A stretch of 64,000 nucleotides of DNA from Lutimonas halocynthiae. GTDB lineage: Bacteria; Bacteroidota; Bacteroidia; Flavobacteriales; Flavobacteriaceae. The notes under the pieces are model-generated. The model did not search any database. It was not told where the DNA came from and worked only from the letters and a program-made list of their open reading frames with translations. This document shows positions 16,814 to 25,406 of this stretch, in pieces. The position numbers were made by a program, and so were the translations under genes. The stretch lies in assembly GCF_030409835.1 (NCBI RefSeq), contig NZ_JAUFQO010000012.1:124001-188000 (forward strand). The letters run 5' to 3'. The first letter of the stretch is position 1; each line of letters opens with the position of its first letter.

Positions 16814-17698
16814 TTAATTTAATTTTTTCTTAAAGAAATCCATGGTTCTATTCCATGCAAGGCTTGCTGCATCCTCATCATAGCGTGGCGTCGTGTTATT
16901 ATGGAATCCATGATTGACATCTTTGTACATATACGCTACATAGTCTTTTTTAGCTTCTTTTAAAGCCTTCTCGTAAGCTGGCCAGCCTTTATTTACTCTT
17001 TCATCTAAGCTTGCAAATTGTAACAGTAAAGGAGCATTTATTTGATCGATTCCTTCAGTAGGCTGCGAGCCATAAAATGGCACGGATCCAGCTAAATCAG
17101 GTACTTTAACCGCCATCATATTTGAAATCCATCCCCCAAAGCAAAATCCAACTACGCCTACTTTCCCATTACAGTCAGGATGAGCCCGCAAGTATTCAAA
17201 GGCTGCGATAAAGTCTTCTAACATTTCATTTTTGTCCCTTTTTCTTTGCAATTCTCTTCCTTCATCATCATTTCCAGGGTAACCTCCCAGAGGCGTCAAT
17301 GCATCAGGGGCGATTGTTATAAACCCTTCCAGGGCTGCTATTCTAGCCGTATCTTCAATATACGGATTAAGGCCTCGATTTTCATGAACTACAACTATCC
17401 CACCCATTTTTTCAGTCATATTTGATGGTTTTGACAATAATGCTTTGATATTACCACCACCTTTAGCGGAATCGTAATTGATAAATTTTGATTCTAACCT
17501 TGGATCATTGGCTTGTACTTGAATAGAGTTCACATAGTCAGGCATTACAAAGCTTAATAGAGAAGATACTGTTAAGCCACCAACCGCATAAGCTGACAGT
17601 TTTTTTACAAAATCTCGTCTTTGAATTTTGTTATGTGCATATTGGTCATAGAGGTCAAGCACGCCTTGGCTGATATCTTTTTTATCTAATTTTTTCAT
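16814..17698 (-). CDS. Exported dienelactone hydrolase family protein
   Basis: A 294-residue alpha/beta hydrolase. The catalytic triad fits dienelactone hydrolases: Cys in VGFCFGGW (about residue 163), Asp in LLQFASLDERV and His in KDVNHGFHNN. An N-terminal QRRDFVKKLSAYAVGG followed by a hydrophobic stretch looks like a twin-arginine export signal, so the enzyme is likely periplasmic or lipid-free exported. The substrate may be a lactone or ester; carboxymethylenebutenolidase is the prototype. It is a single transcription unit divergent from the metallophosphoesterase. Confidence 0.88.
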   Translation of the reverse strand: MKKLDKKDISQGVLDLYDQYAHNKIQRRDFVKKLSAYAVGGLTVSSLLSFVMPDYVNSIQVQANDPRLESKFINYDSAKGGGNIKALLSKPSNMTEKMGGIVVVHENRGLNPYIEDTARIAALEGFITIAPDALTPLGGYPGNDDEGRELQRKRDKNEMLEDFIAAFEYLRAHPDCNGKVGVVGFCFGGWISNMMAVKVPDLAGSVPFYGSQPTEGIDQINAPLLLQFASLDERVNKGWPAYEKALKEAKKDYVAYMYKDVNHGFHNNTTPRYDEDAASLAWNRTMDFFKKKLN

Positions 17699-17883
17699 GA
17701 CTGTGTTGTTTGGTTTAATTTGAGATAAGACTTAGGTCTTTTCGAATCGCTGGTTTCGTAAATATAAAAAAAAATTAAATCATTTCTCTGTGATAGCATT
17801 TGAGTTAATGCTTTGATCTTTGCATAACGGTAAAAGTCCAATTATCAATTAAAAATTATTATTTTCAAGCTTTCAAACGAAAT

Positions 17884-18774
17884 ATGGTTAATTCAATTCT
17901 AGATAAAGCTTTTAAAACAGCTAAGAAAGTAACTTTTCCTAAAGATGCGAAAATCATATTTTTTAGTGATCTCCATAAAGGAGATAATAGCTATGCCGAT
18001 GATTTTAGGCATAACATTAAGGTTTATGAATATGCATTGCAAAATTACTTTGACGAAGGCTATACTTATATTGAATTAGGAGATGGAATTGAATTATGGG
18101 AGAATCGATCGTTTAAACCTATTTTTGACGCCTATAAGACTGTTTTTGATCTTTTAGAATCATTCCATAAGAAAAAAAGACTTTATCTCTTATGGGGTAA
18201 CCACGACATGGAATTTAGGAACCCTGTTAAAGTAGAGCAAATCATACGCACTTTTTTTCCTCCCAAAAACATTATTGATAAGGATGCTTTTTTTGATTTG
18301 GAATACCAGGAAGGTTTATTGCTTTATTTTGAACAATCCGACAGATCTATTTTTGCCATTCACGGACATCAGGCTGATTATATGAATTACAGGCACTGGA
18401 AGTTTAACAGGTTCTTCGTTCGGTACTTTTGGAAGTACGTTCAAAAATGGTTTGGAATTAGCGACCCAACCAGTCCGGCAAAAAATTATAAGGGCTTGGT
18501 CAAAGTAGAGAGGAAGCTAAATCAGTGGATCGTTAACAATAATCAACAAATGATAATTTGTGGCCATACCCACCGTCCGCGCTTCCCTGACCCTGGTGAT
18601 ATTCCATTATTCAATGATGGCAGCTGTGTACATCCTAAATCTATTATAGGGATTGAAATACAGGATTTTCATATTTCACTTGTGAAATGGTATATAGAGG
18701 ATCCAAATGAGCCAGACAGTGTCATTTTAAAGACTGTCTTGGAAGGTCCGATGTCTTTGAATAAATATTTGTAG
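17884..18774 (+). CDS. Calcineurin-like metallophosphoesterase
   Basis: A 296-residue dinuclear metallophosphoesterase with all signature blocks: FSDLHKGD (about residues 27-34), ELGDGIELW, LLWGNHDMEF, AIHGHQAD and ICGHTHRPRF. It lacks a signal peptide. The family resembles LpxH/UDP-2,3-diacylglucosamine hydrolase-like and serine/threonine phosphatase-like enzymes, but several aromatic insertions (HWKFNRFFVRYFWKYVQKW) may attach it to membranes. The substrate cannot be named from sequence. Confidence 0.9.
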   Translation: MVNSILDKAFKTAKKVTFPKDAKIIFFSDLHKGDNSYADDFRHNIKVYEYALQNYFDEGYTYIELGDGIELWENRSFKPIFDAYKTVFDLLESFHKKKRLYLLWGNHDMEFRNPVKVEQIIRTFFPPKNIIDKDAFFDLEYQEGLLLYFEQSDRSIFAIHGHQADYMNYRHWKFNRFFVRYFWKYVQKWFGISDPTSPAKNYKGLVKVERKLNQWIVNNNQQMIICGHTHRPRFPDPGDIPLFNDGSCVHPKSIIGIEIQDFHISLVKWYIEDPNEPDSVILKTVLEGPMSLNKYL

Positions 18775-19077
18775 TTGCATTGCGTCATTTATGACATCAG
18801 ATGTCGTCGTGTAATTTGAAAATGAAACTTATCTTTGGGTATTGGTTAATGAAACATAAAGTAAATAAGTTCATAAGTATGAGAATTTCCCTAAGAAGAA
18901 ACATTAACCAAATAAAGCGTGTAGAATGTTGAAATTAAGGCCAATAAGGGGCTCTGATTTGGGGTAAAAAATAAATTCTACATACCATAAAGCCTTATAT
19001 ATGGTATGTAGAATCATTTTGATGACATTTGATAAAAAATAGGTTACTGAAATCTCAGTGAATTTATGCGTAACGAC
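18775..19077. other. Intergenic region between convergent genes
   Basis: A 303-base gap whose only structure recognised is the hairpin at 18975-19014. No coding frame or RNA gene was seen. Confidence 0.5.
18975..19014 (-). terminator. Strong hairpin, probable terminator of the YwqK-type gene
   Basis: A perfect 15-bp stem (ATTCTACATACCATA at 18975-18989 and its complement at 19000-19014, 10-base loop). On the minus strand it is followed by TTATTTTTT, which fits termination of the gene ending at 19078. Confidence 0.65.
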
Positions 19078-19719
19078 CTACAAAGGCCTTCCGTTTTCAA
19101 AAGTCAAAGTTTCCACTAATTCACCAGTTTCAGAATAAGTTTCAAAAGTTCCATCTTTTTTGTCTTTTTTGAAATAGCCAATTATTTTAAGCTGACCATT
19201 CTCATAATATTCTTCATAAGGGCCTTCTTTTACATTGTTAGCCCAAGTGACTAAAGATTTTTTTTGACCATTTTCGTAATATTCTTCAATAGATCCTTCA
19301 AGAAATCCATTGTCATAACTCCCTGATCTTAAGATTTTACCGTTATTATAGAAGACTTCAAAGTCTCCGTCTTTTTTATCCAGTGCATATTGTGAAATTA
19401 CTTCAGGCTTACCGTCTTCGTAGTATTTTTCATAAGGTCCGTCTTTTTTGCCTTCTTTCCACATGATTTTTTCATCCACTTGCCCGTTTGAATAATAAAT
19501 GGCACTGGGGCCATGCTCTATGCCATTTGACATTGTCCATTCTCGATGAACCTTACCATTTGAATAGTTTTCATAAACAATTCCAGAAAATTTTTCACCT
19601 TCTAAATAGAATATGCCTTCTGTAATTTCAAATTTTGATTTTTCAACTCGTATTTCTTTCTGACAACTTATTGCGAATAAAAAAAGAGTAAGAAAAAGTG
19701 TGGATAATATTTTTTTCAT
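19078..19719 (-). CDS. YwqK/MORN-repeat lipoprotein
   Basis: A 213-residue protein with signal peptide and lipobox FAISC. From about residue 45 it consists of repeated 22-24-residue units of the form GxxxxYYENGQ-KxxxxWxNxxKEGPYEEY, at least six in number (for example YYSNGQVDEKIMW, YYENGQKKSLVTW, YYENGQLKIIGYF). This is the YwqK/MORN type. Databases often call such proteins toxin-antitoxin system antitoxins after B. subtilis YwqK, but no toxin gene is adjacent and a lipoprotein location argues against it. A surface or periplasmic binding scaffold is more likely. Confidence 0.85.
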   Translation of the reverse strand: MKKILSTLFLTLFLFAISCQKEIRVEKSKFEITEGIFYLEGEKFSGIVYENYSNGKVHREWTMSNGIEHGPSAIYYSNGQVDEKIMWKEGKKDGPYEKYYEDGKPEVISQYALDKKDGDFEVFYNNGKILRSGSYDNGFLEGSIEEYYENGQKKSLVTWANNVKEGPYEEYYENGQLKIIGYFKKDKKDGTFETYSETGELVETLTFENGRPL

Positions 19720-19757
19720 GACTAAATATTTTTTTTTGGTATAAATCTTTAACTTTT

Positions 19758-19765
19758 CAAAGTTA
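19758..19765 (-). promoter_or_regulatory. Candidate -7 box for the YwqK-type gene
   Basis: Minus-strand TAACTTTG matches TAnnTTTG exactly, 38 bases before the ATG at 19719. Confidence 0.45.
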
Positions 19766-19846
19766 TAAAAACTTGTTTATTCAGATCATTTTTTGTCGTA
19801 AAATTCACATAAACAATATCAATTTTCTGAACTTATTATCATCTTT

Positions 19847-20914
19847 TCAAGATGACCAAGTACGTCTGAGGAAGTTAATGAAATTAGTACTTAAAATGTT
19901 TTCAATGTCTTTGGCATCATAGCCTTTTTGTTCCAATTTTTGAGGAAGTATTTGCAAATCAGCTATTGTCTCTAAGTCATCTGGGCATTGTTCTTTACCA
20001 AAAGCGCCGTCAAGATCAGTTCCTATACCCACATGACTTGAGTTTCCTGCCAATTGACAAATATGATCAATATTGTTAACCATTAGGTCTAAGGTAACAT
20101 TCATCTGTTTTGGTGTTGAGACCCCTCTGACCCAGTTAGGTACCATCATCCAAGCGTCTAAGGCTATGCCAATGACTGCCTTGCGCTGGATAAGTTCTTC
20201 CATTTGTTCGTCTGAGAACTGCCTGTTGTGATTGACAAAAGTTCTGCAATTGTTATGACTTGCCCAGACCGGACCATCATAAATTTTCATGGTCTCCCAA
20301 AAACTCTGATCGCAGAGATGCGTTGCATCTAAGATGAGTCCTAGCGAGGCTATTTTTTTTAATAAATCTTTTCCTTTTGTGCCGATGCCGCCAACTGAAT
20401 CTGTTCCATGTGCATAAGTTCCTGGCCCATAATGTGCCGGACCAATGGCCCGTAGACCCTGTTCCCAGGCTTGGTCTAAATAGTCAGGTGTCACGATAGA
20501 ATCAGCACCTTCAAGACTTAATATATACCCTATAGCGGAGTCTGCCTTAGAATTATCCCAAGTTTTGAGATGTGTTTCAAGATCTTGTATGTCTCGAATT
20601 GATTTTAAATAGCCTTCTTTTTCCATTTCTCTATACCAAGCCAGCTGTCCTTGCGTCTGAGCCCATGCTTGTTGGGGTGAATTCCATCCAGGCAAGGTGC
20701 TATCTCTTTTCACATAACGTGCAATTTGGGTAGCAACACATAGACCGATATTACCACGTCTCATCGCCTCGAAGGAAACGGTGTTCTTAGCCCTATCAGG
20801 TTTGTCGTCCATTCCCGCTTCACTTTTTCTAATTTCATCGACTGTCCATCGCAAGTCGCGATTCCATTCCAAAGCATTCATTGAAAGGTCAAGATGTGCA
20901 TCAAAGATCAACAT
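19847..20914 (-). CDS. Membrane dipeptidase, peptidase family M19
   Basis: A 355-residue zinc dipeptidase of the renal dipeptidase family, which hydrolyses dipeptides including those with a C-terminal D-residue. Metal-binding blocks are FDAHLDLS (HxD, about residues 6-8), LILDATHLCDQSFWE, WASHNNCR and GIGTDLDGAFG. There is no signal peptide, so cytoplasmic action is likely. It is the last gene of a five-gene operon with a GntP permease, RidA and a D-threonine-aldolase-like enzyme; together they suggest use of D-amino acids or D-containing dipeptides. Confidence 0.93.
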   Translation of the reverse strand: MLIFDAHLDLSMNALEWNRDLRWTVDEIRKSEAGMDDKPDRAKNTVSFEAMRRGNIGLCVATQIARYVKRDSTLPGWNSPQQAWAQTQGQLAWYREMEKEGYLKSIRDIQDLETHLKTWDNSKADSAIGYILSLEGADSIVTPDYLDQAWEQGLRAIGPAHYGPGTYAHGTDSVGGIGTKGKDLLKKIASLGLILDATHLCDQSFWETMKIYDGPVWASHNNCRTFVNHNRQFSDEQMEELIQRKAVIGIALDAWMMVPNWVRGVSTPKQMNVTLDLMVNNIDHICQLAGNSSHVGIGTDLDGAFGKEQCPDDLETIADLQILPQKLEQKGYDAKDIENILSTNFINFLRRTWSS

Positions 20915-20917
20915 AGT

Positions 20918-21382
20918 TTATTGCGGTGTTTTAATTCTAATATATTTTTCCAGTATATAGCGGTCTAGGCCAGCTTCTTCAATTTTTTCATGCCCTTGTT
21001 GAATCAAAGAATCTCCTTTGACTTCAGCCTTAAATGGAAACACATGGCCTCTGTAATCAACCGCGCCTAAAAAATCGAGTGTTTCAACATAGTCTTTTCC
21101 ATCGTAAGTATAGGTTCCTCCACCGGCCACAAAATTTTCACTACTGCCCTTATCTTGATTGAAAAAAGCAAAGTGACTTGCGTTGATGATTTTGATGAAA
21201 TCCGATTTTTCCAGGTCTTTTATTTGAATGGAATCATTCTCCTCTATATGAGCATAAACCAATTTCCAGGATCCTTCAATTACCTTTTTTTGATCTGGTT
21301 CAATTGTTGGTTTAATTATTTTATTTTCTGAGCAGCTAAATAGTGTTAATAATATAACTAGCTGTAAAATAGTATTTTTCAT
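20918..21382 (-). CDS. Small lipocalin-like lipoprotein
   Basis: A 154-residue lipoprotein with lipobox LFSC (Cys about residue 17). The body reads as a small beta-barrel: IEGSWKLVYAHIEEN, HFAFFNQDKGS, GGGTYTYDGKDYVETLDF and GDSLIQQGHEKIEE. The order of GxW, buried FxF and a terminal IEEAGLDRYILEKY segment fits lipocalin-like proteins seen in Bacteroidota. Function unknown. It lies three bases upstream of the M19 dipeptidase start and 16 bases after the D-TA gene, so it is co-transcribed with them. Confidence 0.75.
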   Translation of the reverse strand: MKNTILQLVILLTLFSCSENKIIKPTIEPDQKKVIEGSWKLVYAHIEENDSIQIKDLEKSDFIKIINASHFAFFNQDKGSSENFVAGGGTYTYDGKDYVETLDFLGAVDYRGHVFPFKAEVKGDSLIQQGHEKIEEAGLDRYILEKYIRIKTPQ

Positions 21383-21398
21383 TCTTTTAACTTAAGTT

Positions 21399-22502
21399 TT
21401 ATTTTAAATAATGATCGCGTGCTGCAACTTGCCATTTACCACTTATTTCATGATTTTTGACTGAAAAAACATAGGGGTATTTTGCCACCGTAGGGCAAAT
21501 ATGTATCGGTAAGGCATAGTGTGCGTCACCGATTTTGAAGGTTGAATTATCTTTACATTCAACCACCAGATGTTCTTCACTTTGAGAAATTTGTGTAAAA
21601 GAATCTTTGTTGCCTAAAAAATGAACTCTTGGTAATTTCATTTCTGAAGCTACCGATTTATGGCCAAGATCAAAGCATAAAAGATTAGGTCCAGGTTTGC
21701 TGATAATCTTGGTTAACAATACAGCTGCAGGTAAAAATTTCAAATCTTGATAATTGATTCCGTAGCCATGATCCCATAATAATGGGGTGCCTGGGCTTAA
21801 CTCAACGCCTGGTCTTTTTTCGTGAATGGGAAAAGTGGGCGTACCCCCTGCAATAATCAGGGGTTTAGGGAGGTTCAATGCTTCAAGTTTCTGGCTAAGT
21901 AACTCAACATCAAGAAAGGCTTTGTCACATTCATCCTCTCTATCTTTAATTTTGCTCGTATGGATGTGTCCGTCGTACACATGAAGTCCTTTCAGTTTAA
22001 GGCCAGGTAGGCTCAGAAGCCATTTATAGAGGTTTACAGCCTTGTTGTCAGGGCTGATGCCTGTTCGGTTCATTCCATTGTTAATATCAAGCCAGATGTT
22101 CGCATTTTGTTTTTTTCCTAAAGCTTGTTTGTTTATTTCTTTTGCTGATCGTTCATTGTCAACCAAAGTTGAAAAAATAGCATTTGGATAATCATGCGTA
22201 AGGCTTAAGAATTTTTCTATCTGAACTCCAACGGGTTGCATAGCCAGCAAAATGTCTTTTGCACCACATTTACCAAGGAGCGCAGCTTCTGAAAGGGTAG
22301 CGCACTTGAATTTAGAAATGCCTAGTTCTAACTGAATTTGGATAATTTCAGCCATTTTATGTGTTTTAATATGAGGTCTAAGACGCTGAGGGTCTTTTGC
22401 TATTTTAAGCATAAGCTCCGCATTGTATTGAATCCGGTCAGGATAAACCAATAATGAGGGGCTTTCAACCTTGTTGCTACCTTTCAATTCATACCAATCC
22501 AT
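21399..22502 (-). CDS. D-threonine-aldolase-like PLP enzyme (alanine racemase fold)
   Basis: A 367-residue fold-type III PLP enzyme of the D-TA family, which includes D-threonine aldolase and D-serine dehydratase. RPHIKTHKM near residues 42-50 contains the Schiff-base lysine; IWLDINNGMNRTGI and IIAGGTPTFP bind the cofactor, and a C-terminal metal-binding barrel is expected near HYALPIHICPTV. The start ATG at 22502 follows the RidA gene by 11 bases. Within the operon it would cleave or dehydrate an imported D-hydroxy amino acid, and RidA would clear the reactive enamine product. Confidence 0.88.
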   Translation of the reverse strand: MDWYELKGSNKVESPSLLVYPDRIQYNAELMLKIAKDPQRLRPHIKTHKMAEIIQIQLELGISKFKCATLSEAALLGKCGAKDILLAMQPVGVQIEKFLSLTHDYPNAIFSTLVDNERSAKEINKQALGKKQNANIWLDINNGMNRTGISPDNKAVNLYKWLLSLPGLKLKGLHVYDGHIHTSKIKDREDECDKAFLDVELLSQKLEALNLPKPLIIAGGTPTFPIHEKRPGVELSPGTPLLWDHGYGINYQDLKFLPAAVLLTKIISKPGPNLLCFDLGHKSVASEMKLPRVHFLGNKDSFTQISQSEEHLVVECKDNSTFKIGDAHYALPIHICPTVAKYPYVFSVKNHEISGKWQVAARDHYLK

Positions 22503-22513
22503 TATTCGCTTTT

Positions 22514-22978
22514 TTAATATAACTCAAACATGGCCTCAACTTCAACCGGAATCCCGTCGGGGAGCATCATGCCAACTGCGCTTCGGGCGCCAATCCCGTA
22601 TTCTTTGCCAAATACTTCAGCCATCAATTCGCTAAAGCCGTTCATGACCAAAGGTTGCCGCTGAAAATCAGGAGTGCAATTTACCATTCCCAGTACTTTA
22701 ACGATTCGTTTTACCTTGTCAATATCTCCAAAATGGGTAAGAATAGTGGATAGCATCGTAAGTCCGACTTGTCTTGCAGCTAGTTTCCCTTCTTCAAGGC
22801 TTATATCGTCGCCAACGCGACCTTGCATTAAGGAGCCATCAAAATTTACCGGAGCCTGTCCGGATACATATAAGAATTTATCAATCACCAATATTGGCCT
22901 GTAAACCCCAGCTGGTTTGGGGGCTGGCGGGAATTGTAGATTCATTTCTTTAATTTGCTGAGATACGAGTTTGTTCAT
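22514..22978 (-). CDS. RidA/YjgF family enamine-imine deaminase
   Basis: A 154-residue protein of the RidA family, which hydrolyses reactive enamine or imine intermediates of PLP enzymes. FLYVSGQAPVNFDGSLMQG, ARQVGLTMLSTIL and GIGARSAVGMMLPDGIPVEVEAMFELY are the conserved blocks; the Arg in the GARSAVG segment is the substrate-carboxylate-binding residue. It carries a somewhat longer N-terminus than the archetype. Its place between the transporter and a PLP enzyme that can release enamines fits its chemistry well. Confidence 0.92.
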   Translation of the reverse strand: MNKLVSQQIKEMNLQFPPAPKPAGVYRPILVIDKFLYVSGQAPVNFDGSLMQGRVGDDISLEEGKLAARQVGLTMLSTILTHFGDIDKVKRIVKVLGMVNCTPDFQRQPLVMNGFSELMAEVFGKEYGIGARSAVGMMLPDGIPVEVEAMFELY

Positions 22979-22990
22979 GGGGTTTTGATT

Positions 22991-24307
22991 TTATACAAAT
23001 AAGTTTAAAATAAGTACGCCAGTGATTCCAATTAGGCCGACCATAGTCTCCATGACTGTCCAGGTGCGGAGCGTCTCTTTGACAGATAGGTTGAAATATT
23101 CTTTAAACAGCCAGAAGCCACCATCATTTACGTGAGAGAGCATTAAGCTTCCAGAGCCGATAGCGATAACCATTAATTCTGGCTTCACTCCGGATCCACT
23201 GACAAGTGGAAGAACGATCCCTGCTGCTGTAAGGCCCGCAACAGTTGCTGATCCTATGCAGACTCTCAGGATAGTAGCTATTAGAAAGCCTAAAACAAGT
23301 GGCGGAATACTTGAACCACTTAATAATGCTCCTAAATAATCACTAACGCCGCTGTCTACGAGGATTTGTTTCAGGGCGCCTGCTCCGGCAATAATGAGCA
23401 GTACCATGGTGATACTTGCTACAGAGCTTGCAACTGAATCCATAACTTCTTTCATTTTCTTCCCTCTGGCTAGGCCTAAAGTATAAATGGCTACCAATAC
23501 AGATATTAACATGGCCATTACTGGATTCCCTACAAATATGATGAGGTTTCTCATGGGGAAATCACTTGGTAAAATATAATCTAAGATTGTTGAAAACCCA
23601 ATTAGGATAACTGGTAATAAGGCAGTTAAGATACTTACACTCATTTTTGGCATCTCCTCATCTTTTAAAACGATAGGATTGTGAAATTCAGGAAGGGGAG
23701 TGGCTACTATTTTTTTAATCGTTCTCGAAAATAAAGGTCCTGCAATGACGATGGCGGGAATGGCAACTATTATGCCGTACATCATTGTTTTTCCAATACT
23801 TGCATTGAACATTCCCGCTATTGCGGTAGGTGCTGGATGCGGTGGTAAAAAACCATGCGTAACAGACAAAGAAGTTAGCATAGGAAGCCCAACATAGATC
23901 AATGGAAGGTTGGTGGCAGCCGCTACCGTGAAAACCAAAGGGATTAGAATTACGAACCCTACGGTGTAGAACATGGGTATGCCTACAATGAAACCAGCCA
24001 ATACCACTGCCCATTGTATGTATTTGATGCCGAAACTGTCAACTAATTTGGTCGTAATTCGTTGCGCGGCTCCACTATCAGCAACTAGTTTACCAAGCAT
24101 GGCTCCTAAGCCAAGTATCAACACAAGGAATCCTAATGTATTCCCTATGCCTGTTTGAATGGATTGTATAATACTGTTGAGTTCCATTCCTTGCAAGACG
24201 CCAACTAGCAGGCAGACGATGATAAATGATATAAAGGCGTTAAGTTTAAATACTGCGATGAGCAAAAATAAGAGGATAATTCCTAGTACAACGAATAGTA
24301 GAGGCAT
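22991..24307 (-). CDS. GntP-family permease (gluconate:H+ symporter family)
   Basis: A 438-residue membrane protein with about 12 hydrophobic segments and the GntP-family motifs GLGAMLGKLVADSGAA, HGFLPPHPAPTAIAGMF and SGSLMLSHVNDGGFWLFKEYF. Family members import gluconate, or D-serine in the case of E. coli DsdX. It is the first gene of the operon RidA, D-TA, lipoprotein and M19 dipeptidase, which makes a D-amino acid a more likely substrate than gluconate; that is inference from context. Confidence 0.92.
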   Translation of the reverse strand: MPLLFVVLGIILLFLLIAVFKLNAFISFIIVCLLVGVLQGMELNSIIQSIQTGIGNTLGFLVLILGLGAMLGKLVADSGAAQRITTKLVDSFGIKYIQWAVVLAGFIVGIPMFYTVGFVILIPLVFTVAAATNLPLIYVGLPMLTSLSVTHGFLPPHPAPTAIAGMFNASIGKTMMYGIIVAIPAIVIAGPLFSRTIKKIVATPLPEFHNPIVLKDEEMPKMSVSILTALLPVILIGFSTILDYILPSDFPMRNLIIFVGNPVMAMLISVLVAIYTLGLARGKKMKEVMDSVASSVASITMVLLIIAGAGALKQILVDSGVSDYLGALLSGSSIPPLVLGFLIATILRVCIGSATVAGLTAAGIVLPLVSGSGVKPELMVIAIGSGSLMLSHVNDGGFWLFKEYFNLSVKETLRTWTVMETMVGLIGITGVLILNLFV

Positions 24308-24780
24308 AGATGTTTTTTTATGTTTGGAATTGATAAAGCTAAACTAAATATTAAATATCCGAAAGAAAATAATAGAAGATAGAAGGTTGGAACTTGTCGA
24401 CGAATAGCATTTTTTTTGAAAACCCGGCTGGTGAATTCGTGCATGCATATTATTTATTGCAAAGTTTTAAGCTCAATTTTCATACTTTTTTTAACAAAAA
24501 AAGGTGAATTTATGGTGATCTGAAAGCTCAATCATATAGTTAATTTAATGCTTTAGGTGGCTAATATAAATGTCAGATTAACAACATTTTAAATATATAC
24601 TATAAGGTTTGTCTATAGTGGCAAATACGATAAATAATGATCTTTTTTAGGAAAAGAAAGACCTGTTTTCAAATGACAGATTTAGTAAGTCAATGTAGCG
24701 TTGTGTCAGGCCTAATTATGGTATGATTAAAGTGTCAACTTTGCGTTTTGGTTTTAAAAACCGAAGATTTAAACTGCTAT
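24308..24780. other. 473-base intergenic region without a recognised gene
   Basis: AT-rich and without a coding frame, tRNA or long repeat that I could recognise. It must hold the promoter of the GntP operon, but no exact TAnnTTTG box was found on the minus strand. A short GGTTTT/AAAACC inverted repeat near 24751-24763 may help end the prfB-HAD transcript. Confidence 0.4.
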
Positions 24781-25404
24781 TTAAGGCAAGACATTATGAC
24801 GTTGAAGGGCTTTTTTTAGTTGTGTCGAGCTTTTGTAGTGAATCCCATTTATGCCCATTTTCCGCGCACCTTCAATGTTTTCGAGACTGTCATCAATAAA
24901 AAGGCAATGCGCTGGCTCTAAATTAAACCTGTTTAAAATCGTCTCATAAATTTTAGCATAAGGTTTTCTAGTGTGTTCTTCTCCGCTTACTACAATGCCT
25001 TCAAATGATTTCAGGAAGTCAAAACGCCTTTTTGCAATGGGAAAAGTCTCCGAACTCCAGTTTGTCAGAGCATAAAGTTTTACTTCGCTCAAGTCTTTTA
25101 ATTGATTTAAAATCAATACAGTATCTTTAATTTCGCCTCTTAGCATTTCTTCCCATCGATCGAAGAACATTCTGATTTCACTTTCATATTCAGGATATGT
25201 TTTCAGTAAAATTTGAGTACCTTCTTCGAAGGTTCTACCTGCATCCTGTTCCATGTTCCAGTCTTTTGTACAAACTGTATTTAAGAACCAATCCATTTTA
25301 TCCTTGTCTCCATTGAATACCTTTTCGTAAAGATATTCAGGGTTCCAGTCTGCTACAACACCTCCTAGATCAAAGATGACATATTTTATATTAGTTTCTC
25401 CCAT
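24781..25404 (-). CDS. HAD-superfamily hydrolase, subfamily IA
   Basis: A 207-residue haloacid-dehalogenase-type phosphatase resembling YihX/YuxL-type sugar-phosphate phosphatases. Motif I is YVIFDLGGVVADW; the second Asp is replaced (DLGGV) as in the YihX branch. Motif II is ALTNWSSETF, motif III has Lys in EHTRKPYAKIYE, and motif IV is LFIDDSLENIEGA. The substrate is not known. It begins two bases after the prfB stop, so both are on one transcript. Confidence 0.9.
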   Translation of the reverse strand: MGETNIKYVIFDLGGVVADWNPEYLYEKVFNGDKDKMDWFLNTVCTKDWNMEQDAGRTFEEGTQILLKTYPEYESEIRMFFDRWEEMLRGEIKDTVLILNQLKDLSEVKLYALTNWSSETFPIAKRRFDFLKSFEGIVVSGEEHTRKPYAKIYETILNRFNLEPAHCLFIDDSLENIEGARKMGINGIHYKSSTQLKKALQRHNVLP

Positions 25405-25406
25405 GG

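Noticed and set aside
19078-19719. Labelling the YwqK-type protein as an antitoxin
   Set aside because: It is a lipoprotein with MORN-like repeats and no toxin gene is adjacent.
24308-24780. tRNA, small RNA or insertion-sequence remnant in the large gap
   Set aside because: No cloverleaf, inverted terminal repeats or coding remnants could be recognised.
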